This document shows positions 15,911-24,384 of a stretch of 26,078 nt of DNA, in pieces (position 1 is the first letter of the stretch; each line of letters begins with the position of its first letter). Position numbers and translations under genes: made by a program. The notes below the pieces were generated by a model that saw only the letters and a program-made list of their open reading frames with translations, did not search any database and was not told where the DNA came from. Source of the DNA: Phycisphaerales bacterium (lineage in GTDB: Bacteria > Pseudomonadota > Gammaproteobacteria > Competibacterales > Competibacteraceae); contig JACSSB010000284.1 in assembly GCA_014879435.1 (NCBI GenBank), positions 1 to 26,078 of the forward strand, read 5' to 3'.

Positions 15911-16933
15911 TCAATCAAACCACGGACTGACTTGCGCCAGCACACCCAACCCGATCACCAGCAACCAAACGATCGTCACCGGAATAAAAACTTTCCAGCC
16001 CAAACGCATGATCTGGTCATAACGATAACGCGGGAAAGTAGCGCGAAACCACAGGAACAGGAACAACAGGATCGAAATCTTAATCAGTAGCCAAATCGGC
16101 CCAGGTACAAAGGAGAATAGCTCACCAAGCAGCCAGATACCTTCAAAAGGTGACAACCAGCCACCTAGAAACAAAGTGGATGCCAGCGCCGATACTAGGA
16201 TCATATTGGCATATTCTGCCAAGAAGAAAACCGAGAAGGCCATGCCTGAATAATCGACATGGAATCCGGCCACAATTTCCGACTCTCCTTCAGCCACATC
16301 GAAAGGAGCGCGGTTGGTCTCGGCTACGCCGGAGATAAAGTACACCACAAACAAAGGCAACAGCGGGAGCCAAAACCAATGCAGTATACTGCCCTGCTGC
16401 GCTAGCACGATCTGATTAAGATTGAGGCTACCCGCAGCCATCAGCACACCCACCAGGGCAAAACCCATGGCGATTTCATAGGAGACGATCTGGGCCGCCG
16501 AACGCATCGCACCCAAAAAAGCGTACTTGGAGTTTGAAGCCCATCCAGCGATGATTACGCCATATACACCAAGTGAGGTCAAAGAAAGTAGATAGAGTAG
16601 TCCCGCATCCAAATTGGATATCAGCATACCCTTACCAACGGGAACCACCGCCCAAGCCGCCAGTGCCGGCCCAAAAGCGACCACTGGTGCTAGCAGGAAG
16701 AGAAATCGATCCGCACGGGTGGGAATGATGATTTCCTTGAACATCAACTTCACGGCATCGGCGATGGGCTGCAACCATCCCCTAGGGCCGACTCGGTTCG
16801 GACCAATCCGAACTTGCATGTAGCCGATGATCTTACGCTCAGCGAAAGTGAGATAGGCCACGCCACCCAGCAAAGGCATCATCAAGAGAACGATTTTGAT
16901 CAGGATAATAATGACCGTCCACAGCGTTTCCAC
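15911..16933 (-). CDS. nuoH: NADH-quinone oxidoreductase subunit H
   Basis: Membrane subunit that with NuoB and NuoD forms the quinone chamber; 340 residues, about eight helices, typical length. Conserved blocks: AERKIIGYMQVRIGPNRVGP near residues 30-50, the matrix/cytoplasmic loop with ETNRAPFDVAEGESEIVAGF, and RATFPRYRYDQIMRLGWK near the C-terminus. The start codon is GTG (16931-16933), with AAGGA about 9 bases upstream. It begins 18 bases after the nuoG stop. Confidence 0.97.
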   Translation of the reverse strand: METLWTVIIILIKIVLLMMPLLGGVAYLTFAERKIIGYMQVRIGPNRVGPRGWLQPIADAVKLMFKEIIIPTRADRFLFLLAPVVAFGPALAAWAVVPVGKGMLISNLDAGLLYLLSLTSLGVYGVIIAGWASNSKYAFLGAMRSAAQIVSYEIAMGFALVGVLMAAGSLNLNQIVLAQQGSILHWFWLPLLPLFVVYFISGVAETNRAPFDVAEGESEIVAGFHVDYSGMAFSVFFLAEYANMILVSALASTLFLGGWLSPFEGIWLLGELFSFVPGPIWLLIKISILLFLFLWFRATFPRYRYDQIMRLGWKVFIPVTIVWLLVIGLGVLAQVSPWFD

Positions 16934-16951
16934 GATCCAGGGTCCTTATCG

Positions 16952-19312
16952 TTATTGGATAGCCACCGGCCCCACCGCCGGACCGAGTGCCATGCTGGCG
17001 TACAATCCTGCTGGAATCCAGGCACAGCCTTTCGGCACACGCTCATCCAGTACCAATGGCAAGTCAACGACTGCAGCGTTCTGGTGTACCTGTACTTGCT
17101 CGCGCTCAGCCACCCCCAGATCTCGTGCGACATCGGGATGCAATCTAACCTCGGCCGACCGTGCCAGCGGGCTTAGCTGCAAGGAACGAGCACGCCGAAC
17201 CAATGGATCGGTCGCATAAATCGGCACTTCCGCTACGCGCAGCAACCCCTCAGGTTTAAATGGCATCAACGGGTTACTGGAATTCAGCGTATTGTCAGGC
17301 TGAACTTTGGCGCAGGCATCCCGAGCTTCGGCACAAACTTGTTCCGAACTGGTGTAATCAAAGCCATCTAAACCAAATAAATTGCCTAAAACCCGTAGCA
17401 CCTTCCAAGCTGGTCTTGCCTCGCCAAAGGGCTGCCCCGCCCCCGCGAAACTCTGCCAAAGACCTTCGGCATTCACATAAGTACCCGAAGATTCGGCGAA
17501 GGTCGCAATCGGCAAAATCACATCGGCATAAGCCTTGGCGGCCATACTGGCAAACGAATTAAGGGATACTACCCATTCAGCCGCCTGCAAGGCCTCCAAC
17601 GCCGCCGCACCATCCCAGCAATCAAGTTCTGGCTCCACTCCCAACAAGACATAAGCCTTGCGAGGCGACTCAAACATTGATCGTGCATCCAGCCCAACTG
17701 TTGGAGACGGCACCCCTCCCGCTAAGCGGTACGGCAATGCCCCTGCCAGCCAACCTCCTACTGAGTTGGTAGCTTCTGGCAGATAGCCCAGCCGAGCACC
17801 ACTGTGCAAAGCCACGAAACTTGCCAGTGCTCGCAATTGCGCAAAGGCTGGGTGAGAAACGGCTAAGCTGCCAAGCAACACGGTAGCAGGCGTTCGATTG
17901 ACCAAAGCATCAGCCATGGCATGCTCGGCTTCGCTAGGGAATATACCGTCAGTTAGACTGGCAAGCTCCGCTGGTAGGCTCTGGCCTTTTAATTCTGCGA
18001 TTGCCAACGCTACACCGGCCAGCGCCGTCACCATACCGACGGGGTCGGCGACTACCTTGGCAGCAACAGGGAAAAGAGATTCAAAATCATAAGGGTTGAT
18101 GAGCAGAATCTGGCCACCTGCTAACGCCGCTTTGCGCAAGCGATGCCCGATCAACGGCTGCTCCATCCGCACATTGGAACCAATCAGCAACGCCGCACCG
18201 ACTGTATCCAAGCCCACTATTTCCTGCCCCAACCAGGGAAATACTGGAGCCTTATCCTGATCGCTGAAATCAGCCTGCCGCAGTCGATGGTCGATATTCG
18301 CCACACCCAAACCGCGAGCTAGCTTTTGCGCCAGATACAATTCCTCAACCGTGGCGGTCGGCGACAAGAGGAATCCAACCTCATTCGCTCCGTACCGGGT
18401 AATGACATCCTTCAGACCATCAACCGCCGCTTCCAGAGCGACACTCCACTCGGCTTCTGCACCTTTTACCCAAGGCCGACCCAAGCGGTCATCGCTGTAA
18501 ATACCTTCGTAGCTGAATCGATCACGATCAGAAATCCAGATTTCGTTGATCGCCTCATTTTCACGCGGCACCACGCGCATGACTTGGCCGCGCCGGGTAT
18601 GAATGAAGATATTGGATCCGACAGAATCGTGTGGTGCAACTGCAGGATGCTGTATAAATTCCCAGGAACGCCCGTGATCACGAGATGGCTTGGCGGTTAA
18701 CGCTCCAACCGGACAGAGGTCGATAATGTTGCCAGACAGCTCCGAACAGAGGCTGTGCGCCACGTAAGTACCGATTTCCATGGCCTCGCCGCGTCCAGTG
18801 GCACCCAGCTCACGTAAACCAGCGATTTCCCTTCCAAAACGTACACAACGGGTACAATGAATGCACCGGGTCATATCAGCGGCGATCAGCGGCCCAAAAT
18901 TTTTATTCTTAACTACCCGCTTACGTTCGGAGAACCGCGACACACCGGCACCATATCCCAACGCTATGTCTTGCAGCTCACACTCGCCACCCTGATCACA
19001 AATCGGGCAATCTAGCGGGTGATTGATCAGCAAAAACTCCATGGTACCCTTTTGCGCAGCGATAGCCTTGGGTGACTGGGTATAGACCTTCATCCCTTCC
19101 GTCACCGGCGTGGCGCATGCGGGTAAAGGCTTAGGCGCCTTTTCCACCTCGACCAAGCACATCCGGCAATTCGCGGCGATGGATAGCTTCTTGTGATAAC
19201 AAAAACGGGGAATGGCGATACCCGCCGCATCGGTGACTTCGATGAGCATCGCGCCCTTACGTGCCTTCAGCGGGATGCCGTTGACTTCGATGTTGACCTG
19301 TTCCTCGCTCAT
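16952..19312 (-). CDS. nuoG: NADH-quinone oxidoreductase subunit G
   Basis: Largest peripheral-arm subunit, 786 residues. The N-terminal ferredoxin domain binds [2Fe-2S] N1b through C38, C49, C52 and C66. The His/Cys motif HPLDCPICDQGGEC (H98, C102, C105, C111) binds N5, and CIHCTRC (C150, C153, C156) plus C200 bind N4. The remainder is a degenerate molybdopterin-oxidoreductase fold without cofactor. Around residues 221-235 (APHDSVGSN) the extra CxxCxxxC that would hold the off-pathway N7 cluster of E. coli NuoG is absent. The ATG at 19312 follows nuoF by 37 bases. Confidence 0.97.
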   Translation of the reverse strand: MSEEQVNIEVNGIPLKARKGAMLIEVTDAAGIAIPRFCYHKKLSIAANCRMCLVEVEKAPKPLPACATPVTEGMKVYTQSPKAIAAQKGTMEFLLINHPLDCPICDQGGECELQDIALGYGAGVSRFSERKRVVKNKNFGPLIAADMTRCIHCTRCVRFGREIAGLRELGATGRGEAMEIGTYVAHSLCSELSGNIIDLCPVGALTAKPSRDHGRSWEFIQHPAVAPHDSVGSNIFIHTRRGQVMRVVPRENEAINEIWISDRDRFSYEGIYSDDRLGRPWVKGAEAEWSVALEAAVDGLKDVITRYGANEVGFLLSPTATVEELYLAQKLARGLGVANIDHRLRQADFSDQDKAPVFPWLGQEIVGLDTVGAALLIGSNVRMEQPLIGHRLRKAALAGGQILLINPYDFESLFPVAAKVVADPVGMVTALAGVALAIAELKGQSLPAELASLTDGIFPSEAEHAMADALVNRTPATVLLGSLAVSHPAFAQLRALASFVALHSGARLGYLPEATNSVGGWLAGALPYRLAGGVPSPTVGLDARSMFESPRKAYVLLGVEPELDCWDGAAALEALQAAEWVVSLNSFASMAAKAYADVILPIATFAESSGTYVNAEGLWQSFAGAGQPFGEARPAWKVLRVLGNLFGLDGFDYTSSEQVCAEARDACAKVQPDNTLNSSNPLMPFKPEGLLRVAEVPIYATDPLVRRARSLQLSPLARSAEVRLHPDVARDLGVAEREQVQVHQNAAVVDLPLVLDERVPKGCAWIPAGLYASMALGPAVGPVAIQ

Positions 19313-19349
19313 CTTTTGTCCACTGCGACCGTGTTATGGATTTTGCGGC

Positions 19350-20645
19350 TCAGGCGGCCAACGCCGTCGCGCCAGTGATCATGCTACGCTTGTGCTCAAT
19401 GTAGTGGGCAAATTCGTGGCGGTAATGCTTGACGAAACTACGTACTGGCATGGCCGCAGCATCACCCAAGGCACAGATAGTACGCCCTTCAATCCGACTT
19501 GCCACGCTATCCAACAAATCCAAATCCTCAGGTCGGCCCTTCCCTTCGACGATGCGGGTCACCAGTCGGTATAACCAGCCGGTACCCTCACGGCATGGTG
19601 TGCATTGACCGCAGGATTCAGAAAAGTAGAATCGGGAAATACGCTGCAGCACCCGTACCATATCGGTGGTTTCGTCCATTACGATCACGGCACCCGACCC
19701 CAGCATCGAGCCACCCACCTTAACCACGGAATCGTAATCCATGTTGACCTTCAACATGGTTTCACCGGGCACCACCGGTACCGAAGACCCCCCCGGAATC
19801 ACTGCTTTAAGCTTCCGTCCCTTCCAAACCCCACCAGCCATGGCCAACAATTCACTAAACGGTGTTCCCAAGGCAATCTCAAAGTTACCTGGCTTCTCGA
19901 CGTGTCCAGAAACCGAAAAAATTTTCGTGCCTCCAGCATTGTCGGTTCCCAAACTGGCAAACCATTCACCGCCATTACGAACAATCGCGGGTACCGAAGA
20001 AAACGATTCCGTGTTATTGATCGTGGTTGGCCGACCATACAGGCCAAAGTTAGCGGGGAACGGCGGTTTGAAGCGCGGCTGGCCTTTCTTACCTTCTAAA
20101 GACTCTAGCAAAGCGGTCTCTTCACCGCAGATATACGCACCCGCACCCAAAGTTGGGTACAGATCAAAATCGATGCCCGACCCTTGGATATTCTTGCCCA
20201 GCAATCCCGCAGCGTAGGCATCCTTCACTGCAGATTCAAATCGCTGGTAGGGTTCATCCAGAAACTCACCGCGCATGTAATTGTAGCCAACCGTAGAGCC
20301 TGTCGCGAAACCCGCGATCGCCATACCTTCGACCAAGGCATGCGGATTGAAGCGCAGGATATCGCGATCCTTGCAAGTTCCGGGTTCGGACTCATCAGAA
20401 TTACAGACCATGTATTTCTGGCCTTGTATGTTACGTGGCATGAAAGTCCATTTCAGGCCAGTTGGAAACCCAGCACCTCCTCGACCACGCAACCCAGATT
20501 TCTTCAGCTCAGCAATCACTTGATCTGGCGTCAGTTGCCCCGCGAGGATGTTCTTCCAGGCTTCGTATCCCCCAACGCTCATATACGTCTCGATCGACCA
20601 CGGTCGATCCAAGCCCAGCGTCCGGTAACAAACCTCATTGGCCAT
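19350..20645 (-). CDS. nuoF: NADH-quinone oxidoreductase subunit F
   Basis: NADH-oxidising flavoprotein subunit of complex I, 431 residues. The glycine-rich NADH/FMN region GLRGRGGAGFPTGLKW (51-66) is followed by NSDESEPGTCKDRDI and GAGAYICGEETALLESLEG (168-186). The N3 [4Fe-4S] ligands are C345, C348 and C351 (SCGQCTPCREGTG) and C391 (RTICALGD). Length and motifs are standard. The ATG at 20645 is 6 bases after the nuoE stop, with GGAG about 11 bases upstream. Confidence 0.97.
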   Translation of the reverse strand: MANEVCYRTLGLDRPWSIETYMSVGGYEAWKNILAGQLTPDQVIAELKKSGLRGRGGAGFPTGLKWTFMPRNIQGQKYMVCNSDESEPGTCKDRDILRFNPHALVEGMAIAGFATGSTVGYNYMRGEFLDEPYQRFESAVKDAYAAGLLGKNIQGSGIDFDLYPTLGAGAYICGEETALLESLEGKKGQPRFKPPFPANFGLYGRPTTINNTESFSSVPAIVRNGGEWFASLGTDNAGGTKIFSVSGHVEKPGNFEIALGTPFSELLAMAGGVWKGRKLKAVIPGGSSVPVVPGETMLKVNMDYDSVVKVGGSMLGSGAVIVMDETTDMVRVLQRISRFYFSESCGQCTPCREGTGWLYRLVTRIVEGKGRPEDLDLLDSVASRIEGRTICALGDAAAMPVRSFVKHYRHEFAHYIEHKRSMITGATALAA

Positions 20646-20651
20646 CGCGAC

Positions 20652-21149
20652 TCACTCCAGACTATCGAGCACCTGATCCACCTTCTCAGGCGTCAAATGC
20701 TCGTAATAGACATGATCAACCTGCATCATGGGTGCCCCACAGCATGCGGCCAAACACTCTTCTTCTCGTTTCAAGAAAAATTTGCCGTCTGAGGTACTTT
20801 CACCCAAGCGAATCCCCAGTTTCTTTTCGATATGCGCCAAGACGGCATCGCCTCCGCGCAACATACAGGAGATATTGGTGCAAACCGAAATGCAGTGCCG
20901 ACCCACCGGCTTCAACTCAAACATGGAGTAGAAGCTCGCCACTTCATAGACGGCGATCGGAGGCATTTCCAGATATTCGGCGACAGCATCCATTAATTCA
21001 GTGGTGAGATAACCCCCGTTCTCATGCTGCACTTCACGCAGGGCAGCCAATACAGCAGATTGCTTTCGATCAGCTGGATAACGAGTTAGCCAGTGATCGA
21101 TTTCGGCGCGAGCGTGGGCGGATAATAGATCGCTCTTAAGTGCGCTCAT
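20652..21149 (-). CDS. nuoE: NADH-quinone oxidoreductase subunit E
   Basis: Thioredoxin-like peripheral subunit, 165 residues, carrying the off-pathway [2Fe-2S] cluster N1a next to FMN. The four ligands are visible as C90-x4-C95 (SVCTNISCML) and C132-x3-C136 (ECLAACCGAP). The N-terminal helical segment (YPADRKQSAVLAALREVQ) is typical. Its ATG overlaps the nuoD stop codon by one base (TGATG), so translation is almost certainly coupled to nuoD. Confidence 0.97.
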   Translation of the reverse strand: MSALKSDLLSAHARAEIDHWLTRYPADRKQSAVLAALREVQHENGGYLTTELMDAVAEYLEMPPIAVYEVASFYSMFELKPVGRHCISVCTNISCMLRGGDAVLAHIEKKLGIRLGESTSDGKFFLKREEECLAACCGAPMMQVDHVYYEHLTPEKVDQVLDSLE

Positions 21150-22408
21150 CAGCGGTCAACCTCTCCGAAGACGATATCCTGGGTACCAATGACAGCCACC
21201 ACATCAGCCAACATATGACCACGAGTCATTTCATCCATGGCAGACAGATGCGCGAAACCCGCCGCTCGTACCTTTAGACGATAGGGTTTATTAGCACCAT
21301 CAGAAACCAAGTAGATTCCATATTCACCCTTGGGGTGCTCAGTGACAACGTACACCTCACCCTTCGGTACGCAGTAGCCCTCGGAGAATAATTTAAAATG
21401 ATGGATCAGGGCTTCCATATCCTCTTTCATCTGTTCTCGCGGTGGCGGCGCGACTTTTCGATCATCCAATATGACTGGGCCTGGATTCTCTTTCAGCCAT
21501 TTCACACATTGCTTGATGATACGATTGGATTGACGCATCTCCTCAACACGTACCAGATAACGATCATAACAATCGCCATTGACCCCTACTGGAATATCAA
21601 AGTCCAGCTGATCATAAATCTCATAAGGCTGCTTTTTGCGCAAATCCCATTCAAAGCCAGAACCGCGCAACATGGGGCCACTAAAACCCAACTGCAGAGC
21701 ACGCTCTGGAGTCACCACCCCGATACCGACTGTCCTCTGCTTCCAAATTCGATTATCGGTCAACAAAGTTTCATATTCATCTACACGGCCTGGGAATCGC
21801 TCAGTAAAGGCTTCGATAAAATCTAACAGAGTCCCATGGCGATCAACATTCCGCGCATCTACATCTCGCTTACTGTGACACTTGGAATGCTCATATTCAT
21901 ACTTTGGCATCGTATTCGGCAGATCGCGATAAACCCCGCCTGGCCGAAAGTAGGCTGCGTGAAATCGTGCCCCAGAAACCGCCTCGTAACAATCCAATAA
22001 ATCTTCTCGTTCACGGAAAGCGTAAATGAACATGGTCATGGCGCCAATATCCAATCCATGCGCCCCGATCCATAATAGATGATTGAGAAGACGCGTAATC
22101 TCCGCGTACATAACTCGGATGTACTGGGCACGCAATGGCGGTTCGATACTGAGCAGTTTTTCAATGGCCAGTACATAAGCATGCTCGTTACTCATCGCCG
22201 ACATATAGTCGAGTCGATCCATATACCCGATGCTTTGATTGAATGGCTTGCTTTCGGCCAGTTTTTCGGTCGCTCGATGCAATAAGCCAATATGTGGATC
22301 GGCGCGCTGTATCACTTCGCCATCCATCTCCAGCACCAGGCGCAATACGCCATGAGCGGCCGGATGCTGCGGCCCAAAGTTCAGGGTATAATTGCGAATC
22401 TCAGGCAT
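21149..22408 (-). CDS. nuoD: NADH-quinone oxidoreductase subunit D (49-kDa type)
   Basis: Quinone-binding peripheral subunit related to the large subunit of [NiFe] hydrogenases; 419 residues from the chosen start. Conserved parts include NFGPQHPAAHGVLRLVLEMDG at the N-terminus, with the loop His and Gly facing the quinone, HIGLLHRATEKLAE, GDCYDRYLVRVEEMRQS, and the C-terminal QDIVFGEVDR with the terminal Arg. Start choice: ATG at 22408 has AAGGA 9 bases upstream and begins exactly where family members begin; a longer frame from 22465 would overlap nuoC. It is separate from nuoC, unlike the E. coli fusion. Confidence 0.97.
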   Translation of the reverse strand: MPEIRNYTLNFGPQHPAAHGVLRLVLEMDGEVIQRADPHIGLLHRATEKLAESKPFNQSIGYMDRLDYMSAMSNEHAYVLAIEKLLSIEPPLRAQYIRVMYAEITRLLNHLLWIGAHGLDIGAMTMFIYAFREREDLLDCYEAVSGARFHAAYFRPGGVYRDLPNTMPKYEYEHSKCHSKRDVDARNVDRHGTLLDFIEAFTERFPGRVDEYETLLTDNRIWKQRTVGIGVVTPERALQLGFSGPMLRGSGFEWDLRKKQPYEIYDQLDFDIPVGVNGDCYDRYLVRVEEMRQSNRIIKQCVKWLKENPGPVILDDRKVAPPPREQMKEDMEALIHHFKLFSEGYCVPKGEVYVVTEHPKGEYGIYLVSDGANKPYRLKVRAAGFAHLSAMDEMTRGHMLADVVAVIGTQDIVFGEVDR

Positions 22409-22421
22409 CGATGATTTTCCT

Positions 22422-23135
22422 TCAGCGAGACTCGGATAAATAACGGTTATCCTTGCGGATAACACGAGGCACTAATACACGCGGCTCGATACCAACCGGT
22501 TCGTAAATAACCCGACCGCGCTCTGGATCGAAACGCATCTCAACTTGACCGATCAGCGGGAAATCCTTGCGGAATGGGTGACCGATAAATCCATAATCGG
22601 TAAGGATACGCCGCAGATCTGGGTGCCCCTCGAATACGATGCCGTACAGGTCGAACGCCTCGCGCTCATACCAATTGGCCGAGGACCACAGAGTCACTAC
22701 CGAAGGCACTACTGGTAACTCATCATCTGGTGCAAACACTCGCGCCCGTAGCCGTTGATTGCGAGATACCGACAAGAGTTGGTAGACGGCTGCAAAACGC
22801 CCTTTACCAGTAAATTGGTGCTCCGCAGCTATTTCTTCGATGGCCGCAGCATCACGCCCAGTCGCCCCCTCGATCACTCCTCGGCTGAATCCCTTACTGG
22901 AGGATTCCCCAGTTGCCCATTCCACGACACCATAAGCCTGATAGTCGATGCCACAAATATCCATGACTTGCGCAAACGCAAAATCTGATTCATCGCGCAA
23001 CGCGGTAAATACTTCAATCAGTTTTTGCGGAGCGACTTCAATGGTCACTTCCCCAAGATCCAGTTTACATTCCAACAGAATGTCACCAAACCGGGTTTGG
23101 AGTTTTTCCACGAGACTCTGGGGAGCGTCGGCCAT
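22422..23135 (-). CDS. nuoC: NADH-quinone oxidoreductase subunit C (30-kDa type)
   Basis: Peripheral-arm subunit that packs on NuoD; it has no cofactor. The 237-residue protein has the hallmark C-terminal motif YEREAFDLYGIVFEGHPDLRRI, followed by GHPFRKDFPL. Between DICGIDYQAYG and the RFAAVYQLLSV strand lies an extra segment of about 35 residues (roughly 68-105, GESSSKGFSRGV...), similar to the 'WxT...GFSRG' insert in some other gammaproteobacterial NuoC proteins. The ATG at 23135 is 11 bases after the nuoB stop; the ribosome site is weak (GAGAT). Thirteen bases separate it from nuoD. Confidence 0.96.
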   Translation of the reverse strand: MADAPQSLVEKLQTRFGDILLECKLDLGEVTIEVAPQKLIEVFTALRDESDFAFAQVMDICGIDYQAYGVVEWATGESSSKGFSRGVIEGATGRDAAAIEEIAAEHQFTGKGRFAAVYQLLSVSRNQRLRARVFAPDDELPVVPSVVTLWSSANWYEREAFDLYGIVFEGHPDLRRILTDYGFIGHPFRKDFPLIGQVEMRFDPERGRVIYEPVGIEPRVLVPRVIRKDNRYLSESR

Positions 23136-23146
23136 GGGGTATTATC

Positions 23147-23623
23147 TCAGCGGGCTATGGTATTGGTGCGTTGTATTTTTTGTTGTAACTGGATGATTGC
23201 GTACAGCAGTGCTTCCGCCGTTGGCGGACAACCGGGCACGTACACATCCACTGGTACAATACGATCACAACCACGCACCACGGAATAGGAATAGTGATAA
23301 TAACCGCCTCCATTGGCACAAGACCCCATGGAGATCACCCAGCGTGGCTCAGCCATTTGATCGTAAACCTTACGCAAGGCTGGTCCCATTTTATTACAAA
23401 GGGTACCAGCAACGATCATGACATCAGACTGACGGGGGCTAGGTCGAAATATAATACCGAATCGATCCAGATCATAGCGAGCCGCACCAGCATGCATCAT
23501 TTCCACTGCGCAACAGGCTAAACCAAAGGTCATCGGCCACATTGAGCCAGTGCGGGCCCAATTGATCAATTTATCGGCCGTAGTGGTTACTACGCTTTTT
23601 TCAAGAATGCCTTCTATTCCCAT
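23147..23623 (-). CDS. nuoB: NADH-quinone oxidoreductase subunit B
   Basis: PSST-type subunit holding [4Fe-4S] cluster N2, the last electron carrier before quinone. In the 158-residue product the N2 ligands are the tandem cysteines C37-C38 (GLACCAVEMM), C102 (MGSCANGGGYY) and C132 (VPGCPPTAEALL). Start choice: ATG at 23623 has AGGAG 7 bases upstream and gives the standard NuoB N-terminus (MGIEGILEK); the frame could be extended to 23644 without support. Its start overlaps the nuoA 3' end by 10 bases, so translation is likely coupled. Confidence 0.97.
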   Translation of the reverse strand: MGIEGILEKSVVTTTADKLINWARTGSMWPMTFGLACCAVEMMHAGAARYDLDRFGIIFRPSPRQSDVMIVAGTLCNKMGPALRKVYDQMAEPRWVISMGSCANGGGYYHYSYSVVRGCDRIVPVDVYVPGCPPTAEALLYAIIQLQQKIQRTNTIAR

Positions 23624-23970
23624 TCCAAGGCTCCTTTCTTCCACTCGTAAATGAAACCGATTACTAGGATGCCGAGAAAGACCGCCATCGCCATGAAACC
23701 GAATAAACCGATTTTATCAAGCACGACAGCCCAAGGGAAAAGAAACGCAATCTCTAGATCGAAAATGATAAAAAGAATCGCCACCAAATAATAGCGAACA
23801 TCGAATTTCATTCGACTATCTTCGAAAGATTCGAAGCCGCATTCATAAGCGGATAATTTCTCGCTATCGAAACGGCGCGGGCCAAGGAAATAACCGAGGC
23901 TGATGACAACTACGCCCATGATAATAGCGATAGCGATAAACATTAGGACAGGAAGGTAATTAGACAACAT
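23614..23970 (-). CDS. nuoA: NADH-quinone oxidoreductase subunit A
   Basis: First gene of the operon, encoding a small membrane subunit near the quinone chamber. The 118-residue product has three hydrophobic helices (about 5-28, 61-83 and 88-108). The conserved first loop SAYECGFESFEDSRMKFDVRY carries the Cys-Gly segment (C44) involved in the active/deactive transition, and LEIAFLFPW in helix 2 carries the conserved Glu. ATG at 23970 with AAGG about 12 bases upstream. The next gene upstream is the tRNA, 313 bases away. Confidence 0.96.
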   Translation of the reverse strand: MLSNYLPVLMFIAIAIIMGVVVISLGYFLGPRRFDSEKLSAYECGFESFEDSRMKFDVRYYLVAILFIIFDLEIAFLFPWAVVLDKIGLFGFMAMAVFLGILVIGFIYEWKKGALEWE

Positions 23971-24124
23971 CAGAGTTGCACCTTCGACATGGCGGGCTGG
24001 AAGTCAGGTACTACAACGACATGAGAAATCTTGAAGCCAGAACCGGAACTCCCGACAACCTCGGCGGTACTACACCGGGACATTCCGCAGGTATACGGTA
24101 AGAGATAGCTGAGGCGTGTTGCTT

Positions 24125-24152
24125 GTTGTAATTAAAACGCCGCATGAGTCAA
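24125..24152 (-). promoter_or_regulatory. Candidate promoter for the nuo operon
   Basis: On the minus strand TTGACT (24152-24147) is followed after 16 bases by TACAAC (24130-24125), a 5/6 and a 4/6 match to sigma-70 -35 and -10 hexamers. Transcription would start near 24118 and give a leader of about 148 bases before nuoA. The -10 is weak and no second line of evidence supports it. Confidence 0.35.
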
Positions 24153-24182
24153 GAACCTCTTAAGGTGGTGGCCACATTCCCA

Positions 24183-24254
24183 ATCCTTGGTAGGAGTCCA
24201 CAAAACAACTTAGGGGTCTGGGAAAATGCCAAGGATGCGCCCCAGCCTGACCCC
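24183..24254 (-). repeat. Interleaved inverted repeats downstream of tRNA-Leu (terminator or pseudoknot-like)
   Basis: Two pairings are visible. GGGGT+CTGGG at 24213-24222 pairs with CCCAG (24241-24245) and ACCCC (24250-24254), leaving a 4-base bulge. ATCCTTGG at 24183-24190 pairs perfectly with CCAAGGAT at 24229-24236. The second pairing uses the loop of the first, the arrangement of an H-type pseudoknot. In the minus direction the first stem is followed by TAAGTTGTTTT, so it may simply terminate the secG-tRNA transcript. Confidence 0.5.
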
Positions 24255-24283
24255 AAGATGCTTTCCCTTTAGTTTATATTTTT

Positions 24284-24368
24284 TGGTACCGATGGCCGGA
24301 CTCGAACCGGCACAGCTTGCGCCACTACCCCCTCAAGATAGCGTGTCTACCAGTTCCACCACATCGGC
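24284..24368 (-). tRNA. tRNA-Leu (anticodon GAG)
   Basis: An 85-base class II tRNA. The acceptor stem GCCGATG pairs with CATCGGT (one G-U pair at the end), followed by A and an encoded CCA. The D arm reads GGAACTGGTAGAC. The anticodon stem CTATC/GGTAG encloses the loop TTGAGGG with anticodon GAG (plus-strand 24332-24334). A variable arm and the T arm GCCGG-TTCGAGT-CCGGC complete it. It reads CUC/CUU codons. It starts 16 bases after the secG stop, the same arrangement as E. coli secG-leuU. Confidence 0.96.
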
Positions 24369-24384
24369 ACAAAACAACCTTCAA

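Larger units (their letters stand above)
23971..24283. other. 313-base non-coding region between tRNA-Leu and nuoA
   Basis: No protein-coding frame is supported here. Reading in the minus direction it holds: a possible structured element just after the tRNA (24183-24254); a candidate nuo promoter (24125-24152); and then a leader of about 150 bases before nuoA containing a 9-base direct repeat, GGTACTACA on the plus strand at 24007-24015 and 24066-24074. The repeat may be chance. Confidence 0.6.

Noticed and set aside
20184..20792. Plus-strand frame of about 200 codons opposite nuoF/nuoE
   Set aside because: Antisense to two cluster-binding subunits with all ligands present; no domain seen.
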